Source: Bordetella genomosp. 2 (GTDB taxonomy: Bacteria; Pseudomonadota; Gammaproteobacteria; Burkholderiales; Burkholderiaceae_B). Taken from it: a DNA stretch of 64,000 nucleotides. The notes beneath the pieces are model-generated. The model had not been told where the DNA came from. It ran no database searches and saw only the letters and a program-made list of their open reading frames with translations. Numbering within the stretch: the stretch's first letter is position 1; each line of letters begins with the position of its first letter. The position numbers and the translations under genes were made by a program. The stretch covers positions 124,001 to 188,000 of the forward strand of contig NZ_NEVT01000007.1 of NCBI RefSeq assembly GCF_002261345.1, in the 5' to 3' direction. Shown here one piece after another: positions 45,623 to 55,833 of this stretch.

Positions 45623-46353
45623 GCACGCACTGGTCGCCCTTCTCGTACATCGTCACCAACCTGGCCCGCTTCATCCGCCCGGACGAGATCACTTTCAGCG
45701 GCGTGAATTCGACCCTGCCGATGCTGGCCTGCCTGCTGGCCAAGCGGGCCTATGACTGGGATTTCATCTACATCAATGTCGCCGGCGGGGTGGACCCGCG
45801 GCCCTCCAAGGTGCCGCTGTCCAGTTCGGACCCGGTGCTGGCGGAACACAGTGCGTCGATTTTCGATAACGAGGATTTCTACGACCTGTGCTGCCGCGGC
45901 CGCATGGACCTGACGTTCCTGGGCGCCGCGCAGATCGATGGCGCGGGCAACGCCAACAATTCCTGCATCGGCGACTGGCACCAGCCGAAGGTGCGGCTGC
46001 CGGGCGGCGGCGGCGGCGCGGTGATGCTGCCCACCGCCAAGCGGGCCTGCACCTGGCGCACCGAGCACTCGCGCCGCACGTTCGTGGAACAGCTGCATTT
46101 CCGCACCTCGTGGGGCGGCTTCCACGGCGTGGCCACGCCGATCGCGGTGTTCGTCAAGCGCGACGGCCGGCTGGCCCTGCAATCGTGGCACCCGGAATCG
46201 AGCTTGCGGGAAGTCCAGGAACGCACCGGTTTCAGCTTCGATCACACCGGCGCCGCGCCGACCGAACCGCCCACCGAGCGCGAAGCCCGCGCCCTGACCG
46301 AACTGGACCCGGACGGCACGTTCGAGCGCGATGCCGCAGTGACGCTACGGTAA
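45619..46353 (+). CDS. GctB/IpdB-like CoA-transferase family subunit beta
   Basis: 244 aa. Beta-subunit fold: SGVNSTLPMLACLLAKRAYD, DLTFLGAAQIDGAGNANNSCIGDW and RLPGGGGGAVMLPTAKR. In true class I CoA transferases the strand after the first helix carries a catalytic glutamate (Y-E-S-G type); here it reads IYINVAGG, with asparagine in its place. That loss is the mark of IpdAB-type CoA-dependent hydrolases. The ATG overlaps the alpha stop (ATGA). The stop is followed by repeat locus C. Confidence 0.82.
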   Translation: MSTHWSPFSYIVTNLARFIRPDEITFSGVNSTLPMLACLLAKRAYDWDFIYINVAGGVDPRPSKVPLSSSDPVLAEHSASIFDNEDFYDLCCRGRMDLTFLGAAQIDGAGNANNSCIGDWHQPKVRLPGGGGGAVMLPTAKRACTWRTEHSRRTFVEQLHFRTSWGGFHGVATPIAVFVKRDGRLALQSWHPESSLREVQERTGFSFDHTGAAPTEPPTEREARALTELDPDGTFERDAAVTLR

Positions 46354-46426
46354 GGGGGGTGGGCCCCGGGGCTTGAGATGAGGGGGGGCATCGGTGGAGG
46401 AGACAGTGGGGTTGGGTTCTTCAGGC

Positions 46427-46556
46427 GCCCGCGCATGGCGGCGGGACCCGGGCGGCCACGTCGCTCGGCTCGGGCGCGCCACCAGGCGCCCTCGGCCCCC
46501 TGCGGGGGCTGCCCTCGCTCCAACTGGCCGCCCGGGTCCCGCCGCCATGCGCGGGC
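46427..46556 (+). repeat. Structured repeat locus C, unit C1
   Basis: A 32-base arm (46427-46458, beginning GCCCGCGCATGGCGGCGGGA) is perfectly complementary to 46525-46556. The 66-base loop (46459-46524, CGTCGCTCGGCTCGGGCGCG at its start) is the exact reverse complement of the C2 loop apart from one base. Loop sequence differs from loci A and B, so C is a second subfamily. Confidence 0.9.
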
Positions 46557-46695
46557 TCGCGATGTCTCGGGTTCATACCCCGTGCCTTGTGCGGGTGTCT
46601 GGCACCTGCTTGCGGGGCAACGCCCGGGGCCTCATGCAGGTGTACCTACGTCCGCCATCGCCGACGGCTCGGCCTCGCGCATGCCGTTGCCGTGA
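46557..46695. other. Centre of repeat locus C
   Basis: 139 bases between the two inverted units. They include one half of the GGTGTC-type hairpin (GGGTGTCTGGCACC, 46593-46606). No gene is evident; the short open frames lack ribosome sites. Confidence 0.5.
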
Positions 46696-46830
46696 GTCCT
46701 GGCCGGGGCTGGGCGGTGCGGGCCGGCCAGTTGGAGCGAGGGCAGCCCCCGCAGGGGGGCCGAGGGCGCCTGGTGGCGCGCCCGAGCCGAGCGACGTGGC
46801 CGGCCCGCCCCGCCCTGCCCCGGCCAGGAC
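46696..46830 (-). repeat. Structured repeat locus C, unit C2
   Basis: A 34-base arm at 46696-46729 (starting GTCCTGGCCGGGGCTGGGCG) pairs with 46797-46830 with two mismatches. Arms share nothing with C1 except the TGGCC next to the loop, yet the 67-base loop is essentially identical to that of C1 in inverted orientation. About 100 bases of C-rich DNA separate it from the next gene. Confidence 0.88.
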
Positions 46831-46932
46831 GCCCGACGAACACCGCACTCCGCACGAAACGCCCCCCCCCACGAACCCAGACACGAAACAATCCCCCGCT
46901 GCCGCCTAAGTAAACAAAGAGAGGAACCCGCC

Positions 46933-48420
46933 ATGCCCCTCCCCCCCACCCTGTGCGCGGCCTACCCGGACCTGTGGCGCAGCCAAGCCTGGGCGAACCG
47001 CCCCGCGCTGATCGACGCGCGCGGCGAGACGACGCTTTCGTATGGGCAGTTGCATGACGCGGTGGCCGCGATGGCGGGCCGGCTGCGGCAGGCGGGGGTG
47101 GCGCCGCGCCAGCGCCTGGCCATCGCCATGGAGCGCACGCCGGCCGGCGTGACCGCCATACTCGGCGCCATGGCCGCCGGCGCCTGCCCCTGCCCGCTGG
47201 AACCGCGCCTGACGCGCGACGAAATCCTGGCCCGGCTCGCCACCGCCGGCATCGGCATCGTGCTGGCCGACCGCGCCAACCGCGCCGCCTATGCCGGCAT
47301 GCCCGGCATCCGGCTGCTCGACGCCGACGCGCTGGAACCGGCCGCGCCCTTCTGGAACCCGGACATCGCCGCCGACGACCCCGGCCTGCTGCTGTTCACC
47401 TCCGGCAGCACCGGCCGCCCCAAGGGCGTGCTGCAAAGCCACCGCGGCCTGCTCAACAACGCGCGCGGCATCATCCCCGCCACCGGCCTCACCGAGGCCG
47501 ACAAACTGCTGCACGTCATGCCGCTGTATCACACCAACGGCCTGAACAACCAGCTCTTCAGCCCCCTGCTGGCCGGCGCGTGCATCGTGCTGGGCGACCG
47601 GTTCCGCGCCCAGGACATGCCCGCGCTGATGGACCTGCACCGCCCCACCCTCATCACCGGCGTGCCCACCATGTACTCGCGCATGCTCGACCACCCCTGC
47701 ACGCCGGCCAGCCTGGCCGCCCTGCGCTTCGCGCGCTGCGGCTCGGCGCCCATCACGCGCGAGCTGCATGCCCGCATCGAAGCCATGCTGGGCTGCCCGC
47801 TGATCGTCTCGTACGGCTTGTCCGAAGCCACCTGCACCTCCACCATCAACCCGCCCGGACAGCGCAGGATCGGTTCCATCGGCCTGCCCCTGCCCCGCCA
47901 GCGGGTCTTCCTGCGCGGCCCCGAAGGCCGGGAAATCGCTAGCGCGGACATGGATGGAGAAATCTGCATCGCCGGCGACAGCCTGATGCTGGGCTACGTC
48001 GGCGCCGCGGCCGACGGCGTGCTGGAGCGGGCGCCCGCCGTGCTGCGCACCGGCGACCTGGGACGCCGCGACGCCGACGGCTATTTCTATATCACCGGCC
48101 GGCTGAAAGACGTGATCATCCGCGGCGGGGAGAACATTTCCCCCATGCTGATCGAGCAGGCGCTGTGCGCCAGCCCGGCGGTCCACAGCTGCTGCGTGGT
48201 GGGCAGACCCGACGCCGACCTGGGCGAAGTGCCCGTGGCGTTCGTGGTGCCGGCGCCCGGGGCGCGCGCCGGCGCGGCCGACCTCAAGGCGCTGGTGGCG
48301 GACCGGCTGTCGCGCATCCACCAGCTCGAGGACGTGATATTCGTGCAGGCGCTGCCCGAGAACTCGGTGGGCAAGGTCGACCGCAAGGCGCTGGCGCGGG
48401 CGCTCGCCGCGCCAGCCTGA
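46933..48420 (+). CDS. AMP-forming acyl-CoA synthetase/ligase
   Basis: 495 aa ANL enzyme. ATP loop LLLFTSGSTGRPKGVLQSHRGLL, A5 SYGLSEATCTS, A7 LRTGDLGRRDADGYFYITGR, A8 LKDVIIRGGENISPMLIEQAL and the catalytic lysine in PENSVGKVDRKAL. It probably activates the acid handled by the CaiB/crotonase/IpdAB-like genes upstream, but repeat locus C (about 580 bases) separates it from them. AGAGAGGAA lies before the ATG. Convergent with moaA, 8 bases away. Confidence 0.88.
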   Translation: MPLPPTLCAAYPDLWRSQAWANRPALIDARGETTLSYGQLHDAVAAMAGRLRQAGVAPRQRLAIAMERTPAGVTAILGAMAAGACPCPLEPRLTRDEILARLATAGIGIVLADRANRAAYAGMPGIRLLDADALEPAAPFWNPDIAADDPGLLLFTSGSTGRPKGVLQSHRGLLNNARGIIPATGLTEADKLLHVMPLYHTNGLNNQLFSPLLAGACIVLGDRFRAQDMPALMDLHRPTLITGVPTMYSRMLDHPCTPASLAALRFARCGSAPITRELHARIEAMLGCPLIVSYGLSEATCTSTINPPGQRRIGSIGLPLPRQRVFLRGPEGREIASADMDGEICIAGDSLMLGYVGAAADGVLERAPAVLRTGDLGRRDADGYFYITGRLKDVIIRGGENISPMLIEQALCASPAVHSCCVVGRPDADLGEVPVAFVVPAPGARAGAADLKALVADRLSRIHQLEDVIFVQALPENSVGKVDRKALARALAAPA

Positions 48421-48428
48421 GGCGCGGC

Positions 48429-49529
<1,101 letters not shown>

Positions 49530-49550
49530 GCAGACATCATATCGCGCAAA

Positions 49551-50645
49551 TCACTGCCATGTGGTTCGGCCAAACGCCTCCTGCAGCGTCTGGAGCCGGC
49601 CGGTGTCGGTGGCATCGTAGCCCGCCAGCTGGCTGACGTAGGACAGGTATTCCCGGCCGCGCATGATGCCGAGCAAATCCTGCATGGCCGGCGTATCCAG
49701 CGAAGCGCGGCGGATGGCGAAGAAATAGCGCTCGCGCACCAGCGGGATGAAATCCAGGCCGAAGCGCGAGGCGGCCGTCTCGACGCCCACCCCGGTGTCG
49801 GCCATGCCGCTGGCGATGTGGGCGGCGATGGCCATGTGGGTGAATTCATTGGTCTCGTAGCCCTGCACGGCGCCGGTCGACACGCCCGCCTGCTCCAGCA
49901 TGAGCCCCACCAGATAGCGGGTGCTGGAACCGATCTGCCGGTTCACGAACCGCACGTCGGGGCGCGCCAGGTCGGCCATGCCCTGGATGCGCTTGGGATT
50001 GCCCGCCACCACGAACAAGCCGGTATTGCGCACCGCGAGATGGATCAGCAGGTAGTCGTCGGGCGCCAGCCATTGCGCGTAGCGCGCCATGATGGGCGCC
50101 TCGAACGGCCCGCTGGGCACCTGGAAGCCGGCCAGGTCGCACTCGTGGCGCTCCAGCGAAGCGAGCGCCTCGATGGCGGTGCGGTAGCGCAGCTCCAGCC
50201 CCGGCTGGCGGCCGCTCATGTGCTGCATCAGGGACTCCACCGCGAAGCCGTGGCTGGCATGCAGCCGCAGGTGCGGAACGGCCTCGGGCAGCAGCTTTTC
50301 GAGCTCTTCCTGCAATTCGGAGGCCAGGCTCTCCAGGGTCGGCATCAGGCGCGCCTCGATGCGGCGGTTGGCCCACAGCAGGCGCTGGGCGAACGGCGAC
50401 AGTTCGGTGCCCTGGCGCCTCCGGGTGATCAGCAGTTGCGTGCCGAACAGGTCTTCGAAGCGGCGCAATACCCCCCAGGCATGGCGGTACGACAGGCCGC
50501 AGGCGCGGCAGGCGCCCGCGATATTGCCGGTGGCGTCGATGGCCGACAGCAGCGACAGCATGTCTTGCAGCGGCTGGCCGGGCTCGCCGGCGGCGCCTTC
50601 CAGGAGCCATTGCGGCTGCAGCCCGATGCGGAATTTATATGTCAT
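49551..50645 (-). CDS. ModE/LysR-type HTH regulator with periplasmic-binding-like sensor domain
   Basis: 364 aa. The N-terminus is a ModE/LysR-like winged helix (LQDMLSLLSAIDATGNIAGACRACGLSYRHAWGVLRRFEDLFGTQLL, read in short parts), and the rest (about 125-340) is a substrate-binding-protein fold (HLRLHASHGFAVESLMQ; LIHLAVRNTGLFVVAGNPKRIQG; FVNRQIGSSTRYLVGLMLEQAG). Such fusions occur beside molybdo-enzymes and probably sense molybdate or the enzyme's substrate. Divergent from the fds operon across 160 bases that hold a perfect 20-base palindrome. The start at 50645 places the HTH at the usual distance. Confidence 0.83.
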   Translation of the reverse strand: MTYKFRIGLQPQWLLEGAAGEPGQPLQDMLSLLSAIDATGNIAGACRACGLSYRHAWGVLRRFEDLFGTQLLITRRRQGTELSPFAQRLLWANRRIEARLMPTLESLASELQEELEKLLPEAVPHLRLHASHGFAVESLMQHMSGRQPGLELRYRTAIEALASLERHECDLAGFQVPSGPFEAPIMARYAQWLAPDDYLLIHLAVRNTGLFVVAGNPKRIQGMADLARPDVRFVNRQIGSSTRYLVGLMLEQAGVSTGAVQGYETNEFTHMAIAAHIASGMADTGVGVETAASRFGLDFIPLVRERYFFAIRRASLDTPAMQDLLGIMRGREYLSYVSQLAGYDATDTGRLQTLQEAFGRTTWQ

Positions 50646-50733
50646 TAATTTCTTATTGAACCTGGTCAGATTGGCGTTTAGAGTACGCTGATCCAGCGAA
50701 GCCCGGCATATTTATATGTTTTATAAAACATAT
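50634..50733. promoter_or_regulatory. fds/regulator divergent promoter with perfect palindrome
   Basis: ATATGTTTTATAAAACATAT (50714-50733) is a perfect 20-base palindrome. The nonamer TTTATATGT occurs at 50711-50719 as part of it and again at 50634-50642 over the regulator's start codon. A forward promoter TTGAAC-N17-TAGAGT (50656-50684) can be drawn between them. The arrangement suits repression of both genes by the HTH protein. Confidence 0.6.
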
Positions 50734-50805
50734 TATCAAGCCCGCCGGGGCGCCACAAGAACGCCATGCGCCCTGCCCACGGCAGGCCGCCACCAGGAGA
50801 CCGCC

Positions 50806-51360
50806 ATGCCGATTTCCCCGGCCGAACAAAACCCGCCCGGCAGCGCCCGCGGCGGGCCGCCGGCCGTGCCGGCGCGCCAGTCCGGCCCGGCCGCCGTGGC
50901 CGCGCGCGCCGCGGCGCGCCTGCGCGACCAGCCCGGCGCCCTGCTGCCCATCCTGCATGCCGTGCAGGATGAACTGGGCTGTATCCCGGCCGACGCGGTG
51001 CCCGCCATCGCCGAGGCCCTGAACCTGTCGCGCGCCGAAGTCCATGGCGTGATTACCTTCTACCCGCATTTCCGCGCCGAGCCGGCCGGCCGGCATGTGC
51101 TGGCAGTGTGCCGCGCCGAGTCCTGCCAGGCGATGGGCGGCGACGGCCTGGCCGATCATGCGCGCCGGGCGCTCGGCTGCGACTTCCACGGCACCACCGC
51201 CGACGGCGAGTTCACGCTGGAACCGGTCTATTGCCTGGGCCTGTGCGCCCAGTCGCCGGCGGTGATGCTCGACGGCCAGCCGCACGCGCGCGTCACGCCA
51301 GACAAGCTGGGCCGGCTGCTGGCGCGCGCCGCGCAGGGCGACGCGGAGACCCGGCCATGA
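50806..51360 (+). CDS. fdsG: NAD-dependent formate dehydrogenase gamma subunit
   Basis: 184 aa NuoE-like subunit carrying a 2Fe-2S cluster. Ligands: CRAESC (C-x4-C) and VYCLGLCA (C-x3-C). The rest, [21 protein letters not shown] and [14 protein letters not shown], is typical NuoE. It passes electrons with FdsB from FdsA to NAD. The start MPISPAEQ at 50806 has CAGGAG upstream; an earlier in-frame ATG is not used by the family. It overlaps fdsB by 4 bases (ATGA). Confidence 0.93.
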   Translation: MPISPAEQNPPGSARGGPPAVPARQSGPAAVAARAAARLRDQPGALLPILHAVQDELGCIPADAVPAIAEALNLSRAEVHGVITFYPHFRAEPAGRHVLAVCRAESCQAMGGDGLADHARRALGCDFHGTTADGEFTLEPVYCLGLCAQSPAVMLDGQPHARVTPDKLGRLLARAAQGDAETRP

Positions 51361-52925
51361 ACGCGCCGGTCACCGTCTACCTGCCGCGCGACGCGGCCGC
51401 GCTGGCCATGGATGCCGACGCCGTGGCGCGCGCCATCGAGCACGAAGCCGCCCGGCGCGGCCAGCCAGTGCGCCTCGTGCGCAACGGCTCGCGCGGCCTG
51501 CTGTGGCTGGAACCGCTGGCCGAAGTCGCCACGCCGGCCGGCCGCATCGCCTACGGGCCGGTGCAGCCCGACGACGTGGCCGGCCTGTTCGAGGCCGGCT
51601 GGCTGCAGGGCGGCGCGCACCGCTTGCGCCAGGGGCCGACCGAGGACATCCCCTACCTGAAGCGGCAGCAGCGCCTGACCTTCGCGCGGGTCGGCGTCAC
51701 CGACCCGCTCTGCACCGACGACTACCTGGCGCACAGCGGGCTGCAGGGCCTGCGGCGCGCGCTGGCCATGACGCCGCAGCAGATCGTCGACGAGGTCATC
51801 GAATCGGGCCTGCGCGGGCGCGGCGGCGCGGCCTTTCCCACCGGCATCAAGTGGAAGACCGTGCTGACCACGCCGGCGCCCCGCAAATACATTGTCTGCA
51901 ATGCCGACGAAGGCGATTCCGGCACGTTCTCCGACCGCCTGCTGATGGAAGGCGACCCCTACGTGCTGATCGAGGGCATGGCGATCGCCGGCCTGGCCGT
52001 GGGCGCCGCCTACGGCTACATCTATGTGCGCTCGGAGTATCCGCACGCCATCGCCGCGCTGGAGCAGGCCATCGAGCGGGCGCGCCGCGCCGGCTGGCTG
52101 GGCGACGACATCCAGGGCAGCGGCCGGCGCTTCGACCTGGAAGTGCGCAAGGGCGCCGGAGCCTATATCTGCGGCGAAGAAACCTCGCTGCTCGAAAGCC
52201 TGGAGGGCAAGCGCGGCGTGGTGCGCGCCAAGCCGCCGCTGCCGGCCATCGCCGGCCTGTTCGGGCAGCCCACTGTCATCAACAACGTCATCTCGCTGGC
52301 GTCGGTGCCCATCATCCTGGCGCGCGGCGCGGCCTACTACCGCGACTACGGCATGGGGCGCTCGCACGGCACCCTGCCGTTCCAGCTGGCCGGCAACCTC
52401 AAGCGCGGCGGCCTGGTGGAAGCGGCCTTCGGCGTCACGTTGCGCGAACTGCTGTACGACTACGGCGGCGGCAGCGCCTCCGGGCGGCCGCTGCGCGCGG
52501 TGCAAGTGGGAGGCCCGCTGGGCGCCTACCTGCCCGAATCGCAATGGGACGTGCCGCTGGACTACGAAGCCTACGCCGCCATCTCGGCCATGATCGGCCA
52601 CGGCGGCATCGTGGCGTTCGACGACACGGTCGACATGGCGCGCATGGCGCGCTACGCGATGGAGTTCTGCGCGGTCGAATCGTGCGGCAAGTGCACGCCG
52701 TGCCGCATCGGCGCGGTGCGCGGGGTCGAGACCCTGGACAAGATCGCCGCGCGCGGCCCGCAGCACGAGCAGCAGGTGCACCTGCTGCGCGACCTGTGCG
52801 ACACCATGCTGGGCGGATCGCTGTGCGCCCTGGGCGGCATGACGCCCTACCCGGTGCTGTCGGCACTGGACCATTTCCCAGAAGACTTCGGGGTGGCCGC
52901 GCGCGCGGCCGCACACCCGGCCTGA
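51357..52925 (+). CDS. fdsB: NAD-dependent formate dehydrogenase beta subunit
   Basis: 522 aa NuoF-like subunit where NAD is reduced. The N-terminal 110 residues form a thioredoxin-like NuoE-like domain; then [17 protein letters not shown] (NADH/FMN site), [35 protein letters not shown] and the 4Fe-4S ligands [12 protein letters not shown] with a later cysteine in GSLCALGG. The soluble Fds complex lets the cell couple formate oxidation to NADH. Ends 17 bases before fdsA. Confidence 0.94.
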   Translation: MNAPVTVYLPRDAAALAMDADAVARAIEHEAARRGQPVRLVRNGSRGLLWLEPLAEVATPAGRIAYGPVQPDDVAGLFEAGWLQGGAHRLRQGPTEDIPYLKRQQRLTFARVGVTDPLCTDDYLAHSGLQGLRRALAMTPQQIVDEVIESGLRGRGGAAFPTGIKWKTVLTTPAPRKYIVCNADEGDSGTFSDRLLMEGDPYVLIEGMAIAGLAVGAAYGYIYVRSEYPHAIAALEQAIERARRAGWLGDDIQGSGRRFDLEVRKGAGAYICGEETSLLESLEGKRGVVRAKPPLPAIAGLFGQPTVINNVISLASVPIILARGAAYYRDYGMGRSHGTLPFQLAGNLKRGGLVEAAFGVTLRELLYDYGGGSASGRPLRAVQVGGPLGAYLPESQWDVPLDYEAYAAISAMIGHGGIVAFDDTVDMARMARYAMEFCAVESCGKCTPCRIGAVRGVETLDKIAARGPQHEQQVHLLRDLCDTMLGGSLCALGGMTPYPVLSALDHFPEDFGVAARAAAHPA

Positions 52926-52942
52926 CCACCACGAGGCCAGCC

Positions 52943-55819
52943 ATGCTCGAAACCGTCATCAAGCGCGACCGCGACCTGGGCACTCCCGCCCGCGTGGCGG
53001 ACACGCTCGTCACCCTGACCATCGACGGCCAGCCGGTCACGGTGCCGGCAGGCACCTCCGTGATGCGCGCCGCGGCCGAAGCCGGCATCAACATCCCCAA
53101 GCCGTGCGCCACCGACAGCCTCGAGCCGTTCGGCTCGTGCCGCCTGTGCCTGGTGCAGATCGACGGGCGGCGCGGCTATCCCGCGTCGTGCACCACGCCG
53201 GCCGAGGACGGCATGGTGGTCTACACCGAGACGCCCAAGCTGCACGAGCTGCGGCGCGGCGTCATGGAGCTGTATATCTCCGACCACCCGCTCGACTGCC
53301 TGACCTGTCCGGCCAATGGCGATTGCGAGCTGCAGGACATGGCCGGCGTGGTGGGGCTGCGCGCGGTGCGCTACGGCCACGACGGCGCCAACCACCGGCA
53401 CGACCGCACCGACGACTCGAACCCGTATTTCTCGTACGACCCGTCCAAGTGCATCGTCTGCAACCGCTGCGTGCGGGCCTGCGAGGAAACCCAGGGCACG
53501 TTCGCCCTGACCATCTCCGGCAAGGGCTTCGCCTCGCGCGTGGCGGCCGGGCAGGACCAGCCGTTCCTGGACAGCGAGTGCGTGTCCTGCGGCGCCTGCG
53601 TGCAGGCCTGCCCGACCTCGACCCTGCAGGAAAAGACCGTCATCATGATGGGCCAGGCCGAGCATTCGGTGATCACCACGTGCGCGTACTGCGGCGTCGG
53701 CTGCGGCTTCAAGGCCGAAATGAAGGGCCAGGAAGTGGTGCGCATGGTGCCCTGGAAAGACGGCCAGGCCAACCGCGGGCACGCCTGTGTGAAAGGCCGC
53801 TTCGCCTGGGGCTACGCCACCCACAAGGAACGCGTGCTCAAGCCGATGATCCGCGCGCGCATCACCGACCCGTGGCGCGAAGTCTCGTGGCAGGAAGCGA
53901 TCGACTACGCGGCCGCCGAATTCCGCCGCATCCAGGCCAAGCACGGCCGCGACGCGGTCGGCGGCATCACGTCCTCGCGCTGCACCAACGAGGAAACCTG
54001 GCTGGTGCAGAAACTGGTGCGCGCCGCCTTCGGCACCAATAACGTCGACACCTGCGCGCGCGTCTGCCATTCGCCCACCGGCTATGGCCTGAAGCAGACG
54101 CTGGGCGAATCGGCCGGCACGCAGACCTTCGATTCGGTCATGCACACCGACGTGGTGATCCTGATGGGGGCCAACCCCAGCAGCGCGCATCCGGTGTTCG
54201 CCTCGCGCCTGAAGCGCCGGCTGCGCCAGGGCGCGCGGCTGATCGTCATCGACCCGCGCCGCACCGAGCTGGTCAGCTCGCCGCACGTCAAGGCCGCGTT
54301 CCACCTGCCGGTGCGCCCCGGCACCAACGTGGCGCTGCTGACCGCCATGGCGCACGTGATCGTGACGGAAGGGCTGGTCGACGAGGACTTCGTCGCGCGC
54401 CGCTGCGAAACCAAGGCCTTCGAGCAGTGGCGCGAGTTCGTCGCGCGGCCCGAGCACGCGCCCGAGGCCACCGAGGCGGTCACGGGCGTGCCGGCCGCGG
54501 ATGTGCGCGGCGCGGCGCGCCTGTACGCCACCGGCGGCAACGGCTCGATCTACTACGGGCTGGGCGTCACCGAGCACAGCCAGGGATCCACCGCGGTGAT
54601 GGCCATCGCCAACCTGGCCATGGCCACCGGCAACATCGGCCGCGAAGGCGTAGGCGTCAACCCGCTGCGCGGCCAGAACAACGTACAGGGCTCGTGCGAC
54701 ATGGGCTCGTTTCCGCACGAGCTGCCGGGCTACCGGCATATCTCGGACGACGCCGTGCGCGGCGCCTTCGAGGCCGACTGGGGCGTCACCCTGCAGCCCG
54801 AGCCCGGGCTGCGCATCCCCAACATGTTCGAGGCGGCGCTGGCCGGCAGCTTCAAGGGCCTGTACTGCCAGGGCGAGGACATCGTGCAGTCCGATCCCAA
54901 TACGCAGCACGTGGCGGCCGCGCTGGCGGCCATGGAATGCATCGTGGTCCAGGACCTGTTCCTGAACGAGACCGCCAAGTACGCGCACGTGTTCCTGCCG
55001 GGCTCGTCGTTCCTGGAAAAGGACGGCACCTTCACCAACGCCGAGCGCCGCATCTCGCGCGTGCGCAAGGTCATGGAGCCCAGGAACGGCCTGTCCGACT
55101 GGCAGGTGACCGCGGCGCTGTCGAACGCGCTGGGCTACCCCATGGACTACCGCCACCCCAGCGAGATCATGGACGAGATCGCCCGCCTGACGCCGACCTT
55201 CGCCGGCGTCACCTACGAAAAGCTGGACCGGCTCGGCAGCCTGCAATGGCCGTGCAACGACGTCGCGCCGGACGGCACGCCGATCATGCATATCGACGAA
55301 TTCGTACGCGGCAAGGGCAAGTTCATGATCACCAAGTACGTGCCCTCGGACGAACGCAGCACCCGCGAATTCCCGCTGCTGCTGACCACCGGCCGCATCC
55401 TGTCGCAGTACAACGTCGGCGCGCAGACGCGCCGCACCGCCAACGTGGCCTGGCACAGCGAGGACGTGCTCGAGATCCATCCGCAGGACGCCGAGGACCG
55501 CGGCATCGCCGAAGGCGATTGGGTCGGCGTGCACAGCCGGGCGGGCCAGACGGTGCTGCGCGCCACGCTGACCGACCGGGTGCAGCCCGGCGTGGTCTAC
55601 ACCACGTTCCACTTCCCCGAATCGGGCGCCAACGTGGTCACCACCGACAGCTCCGACTGGGCCACCAACTGCCCGGAATACAAGGTGACGGCGGTGCAGG
55701 TGATGCGCGTGACGCAGCCCTCGGAATGGCAGCGCCAGTGGTCGCGCTTTTCGGACATCCAGCACAAGCTGCTGCGCGAGCGGGCCCGCGAGGCCGAGGC
55801 CGCGCTGAGCGGCAAGTGA
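52943..55819 (+). CDS. fdsA: NAD-dependent formate dehydrogenase alpha (molybdenum catalytic) subunit
   Basis: 958 aa. N-terminal 2Fe-2S (C55, C66, C69, C83), then His/Cys cluster (HPLDCLTCPANGDC), two ferredoxin 4Fe-4S sets (CIVCNRCVRAC; CVSCGACVQAC), the Mo-domain 4Fe-4S (CAYCGVGC..C) and bis-MGD molybdenum domains. The active-site ligand is cysteine, not selenocysteine: C375 in RVCHSPTG, followed by the conserved histidine. Oxidises formate to CO2 in the cytoplasm. Starts at 52943 (MLETVIKRD). Needs the Moco genes nearby and FdhD for sulfuration. Confidence 0.96.
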   Translation: MLETVIKRDRDLGTPARVADTLVTLTIDGQPVTVPAGTSVMRAAAEAGINIPKPCATDSLEPFGSCRLCLVQIDGRRGYPASCTTPAEDGMVVYTETPKLHELRRGVMELYISDHPLDCLTCPANGDCELQDMAGVVGLRAVRYGHDGANHRHDRTDDSNPYFSYDPSKCIVCNRCVRACEETQGTFALTISGKGFASRVAAGQDQPFLDSECVSCGACVQACPTSTLQEKTVIMMGQAEHSVITTCAYCGVGCGFKAEMKGQEVVRMVPWKDGQANRGHACVKGRFAWGYATHKERVLKPMIRARITDPWREVSWQEAIDYAAAEFRRIQAKHGRDAVGGITSSRCTNEETWLVQKLVRAAFGTNNVDTCARVCHSPTGYGLKQTLGESAGTQTFDSVMHTDVVILMGANPSSAHPVFASRLKRRLRQGARLIVIDPRRTELVSSPHVKAAFHLPVRPGTNVALLTAMAHVIVTEGLVDEDFVARRCETKAFEQWREFVARPEHAPEATEAVTGVPAADVRGAARLYATGGNGSIYYGLGVTEHSQGSTAVMAIANLAMATGNIGREGVGVNPLRGQNNVQGSCDMGSFPHELPGYRHISDDAVRGAFEADWGVTLQPEPGLRIPNMFEAALAGSFKGLYCQGEDIVQSDPNTQHVAAALAAMECIVVQDLFLNETAKYAHVFLPGSSFLEKDGTFTNAERRISRVRKVMEPRNGLSDWQVTAALSNALGYPMDYRHPSEIMDEIARLTPTFAGVTYEKLDRLGSLQWPCNDVAPDGTPIMHIDEFVRGKGKFMITKYVPSDERSTREFPLLLTTGRILSQYNVGAQTRRTANVAWHSEDVLEIHPQDAEDRGIAEGDWVGVHSRAGQTVLRATLTDRVQPGVVYTTFHFPESGANVVTTDSSDWATNCPEYKVTAVQVMRVTQPSEWQRQWSRFSDIQHKLLRERAREAEAALSGK

Positions 55820-55833
55820 GCCGAGCGCGCCCC

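Noticed and set aside
51503-52942. Open frame extending fdsA upstream by about 480 codons
   Set aside because: It is the wrong frame of fdsB; FdsA family proteins begin at the MLETVIKRD position with the 2Fe-2S domain, and fdsB is intact in the other frame.
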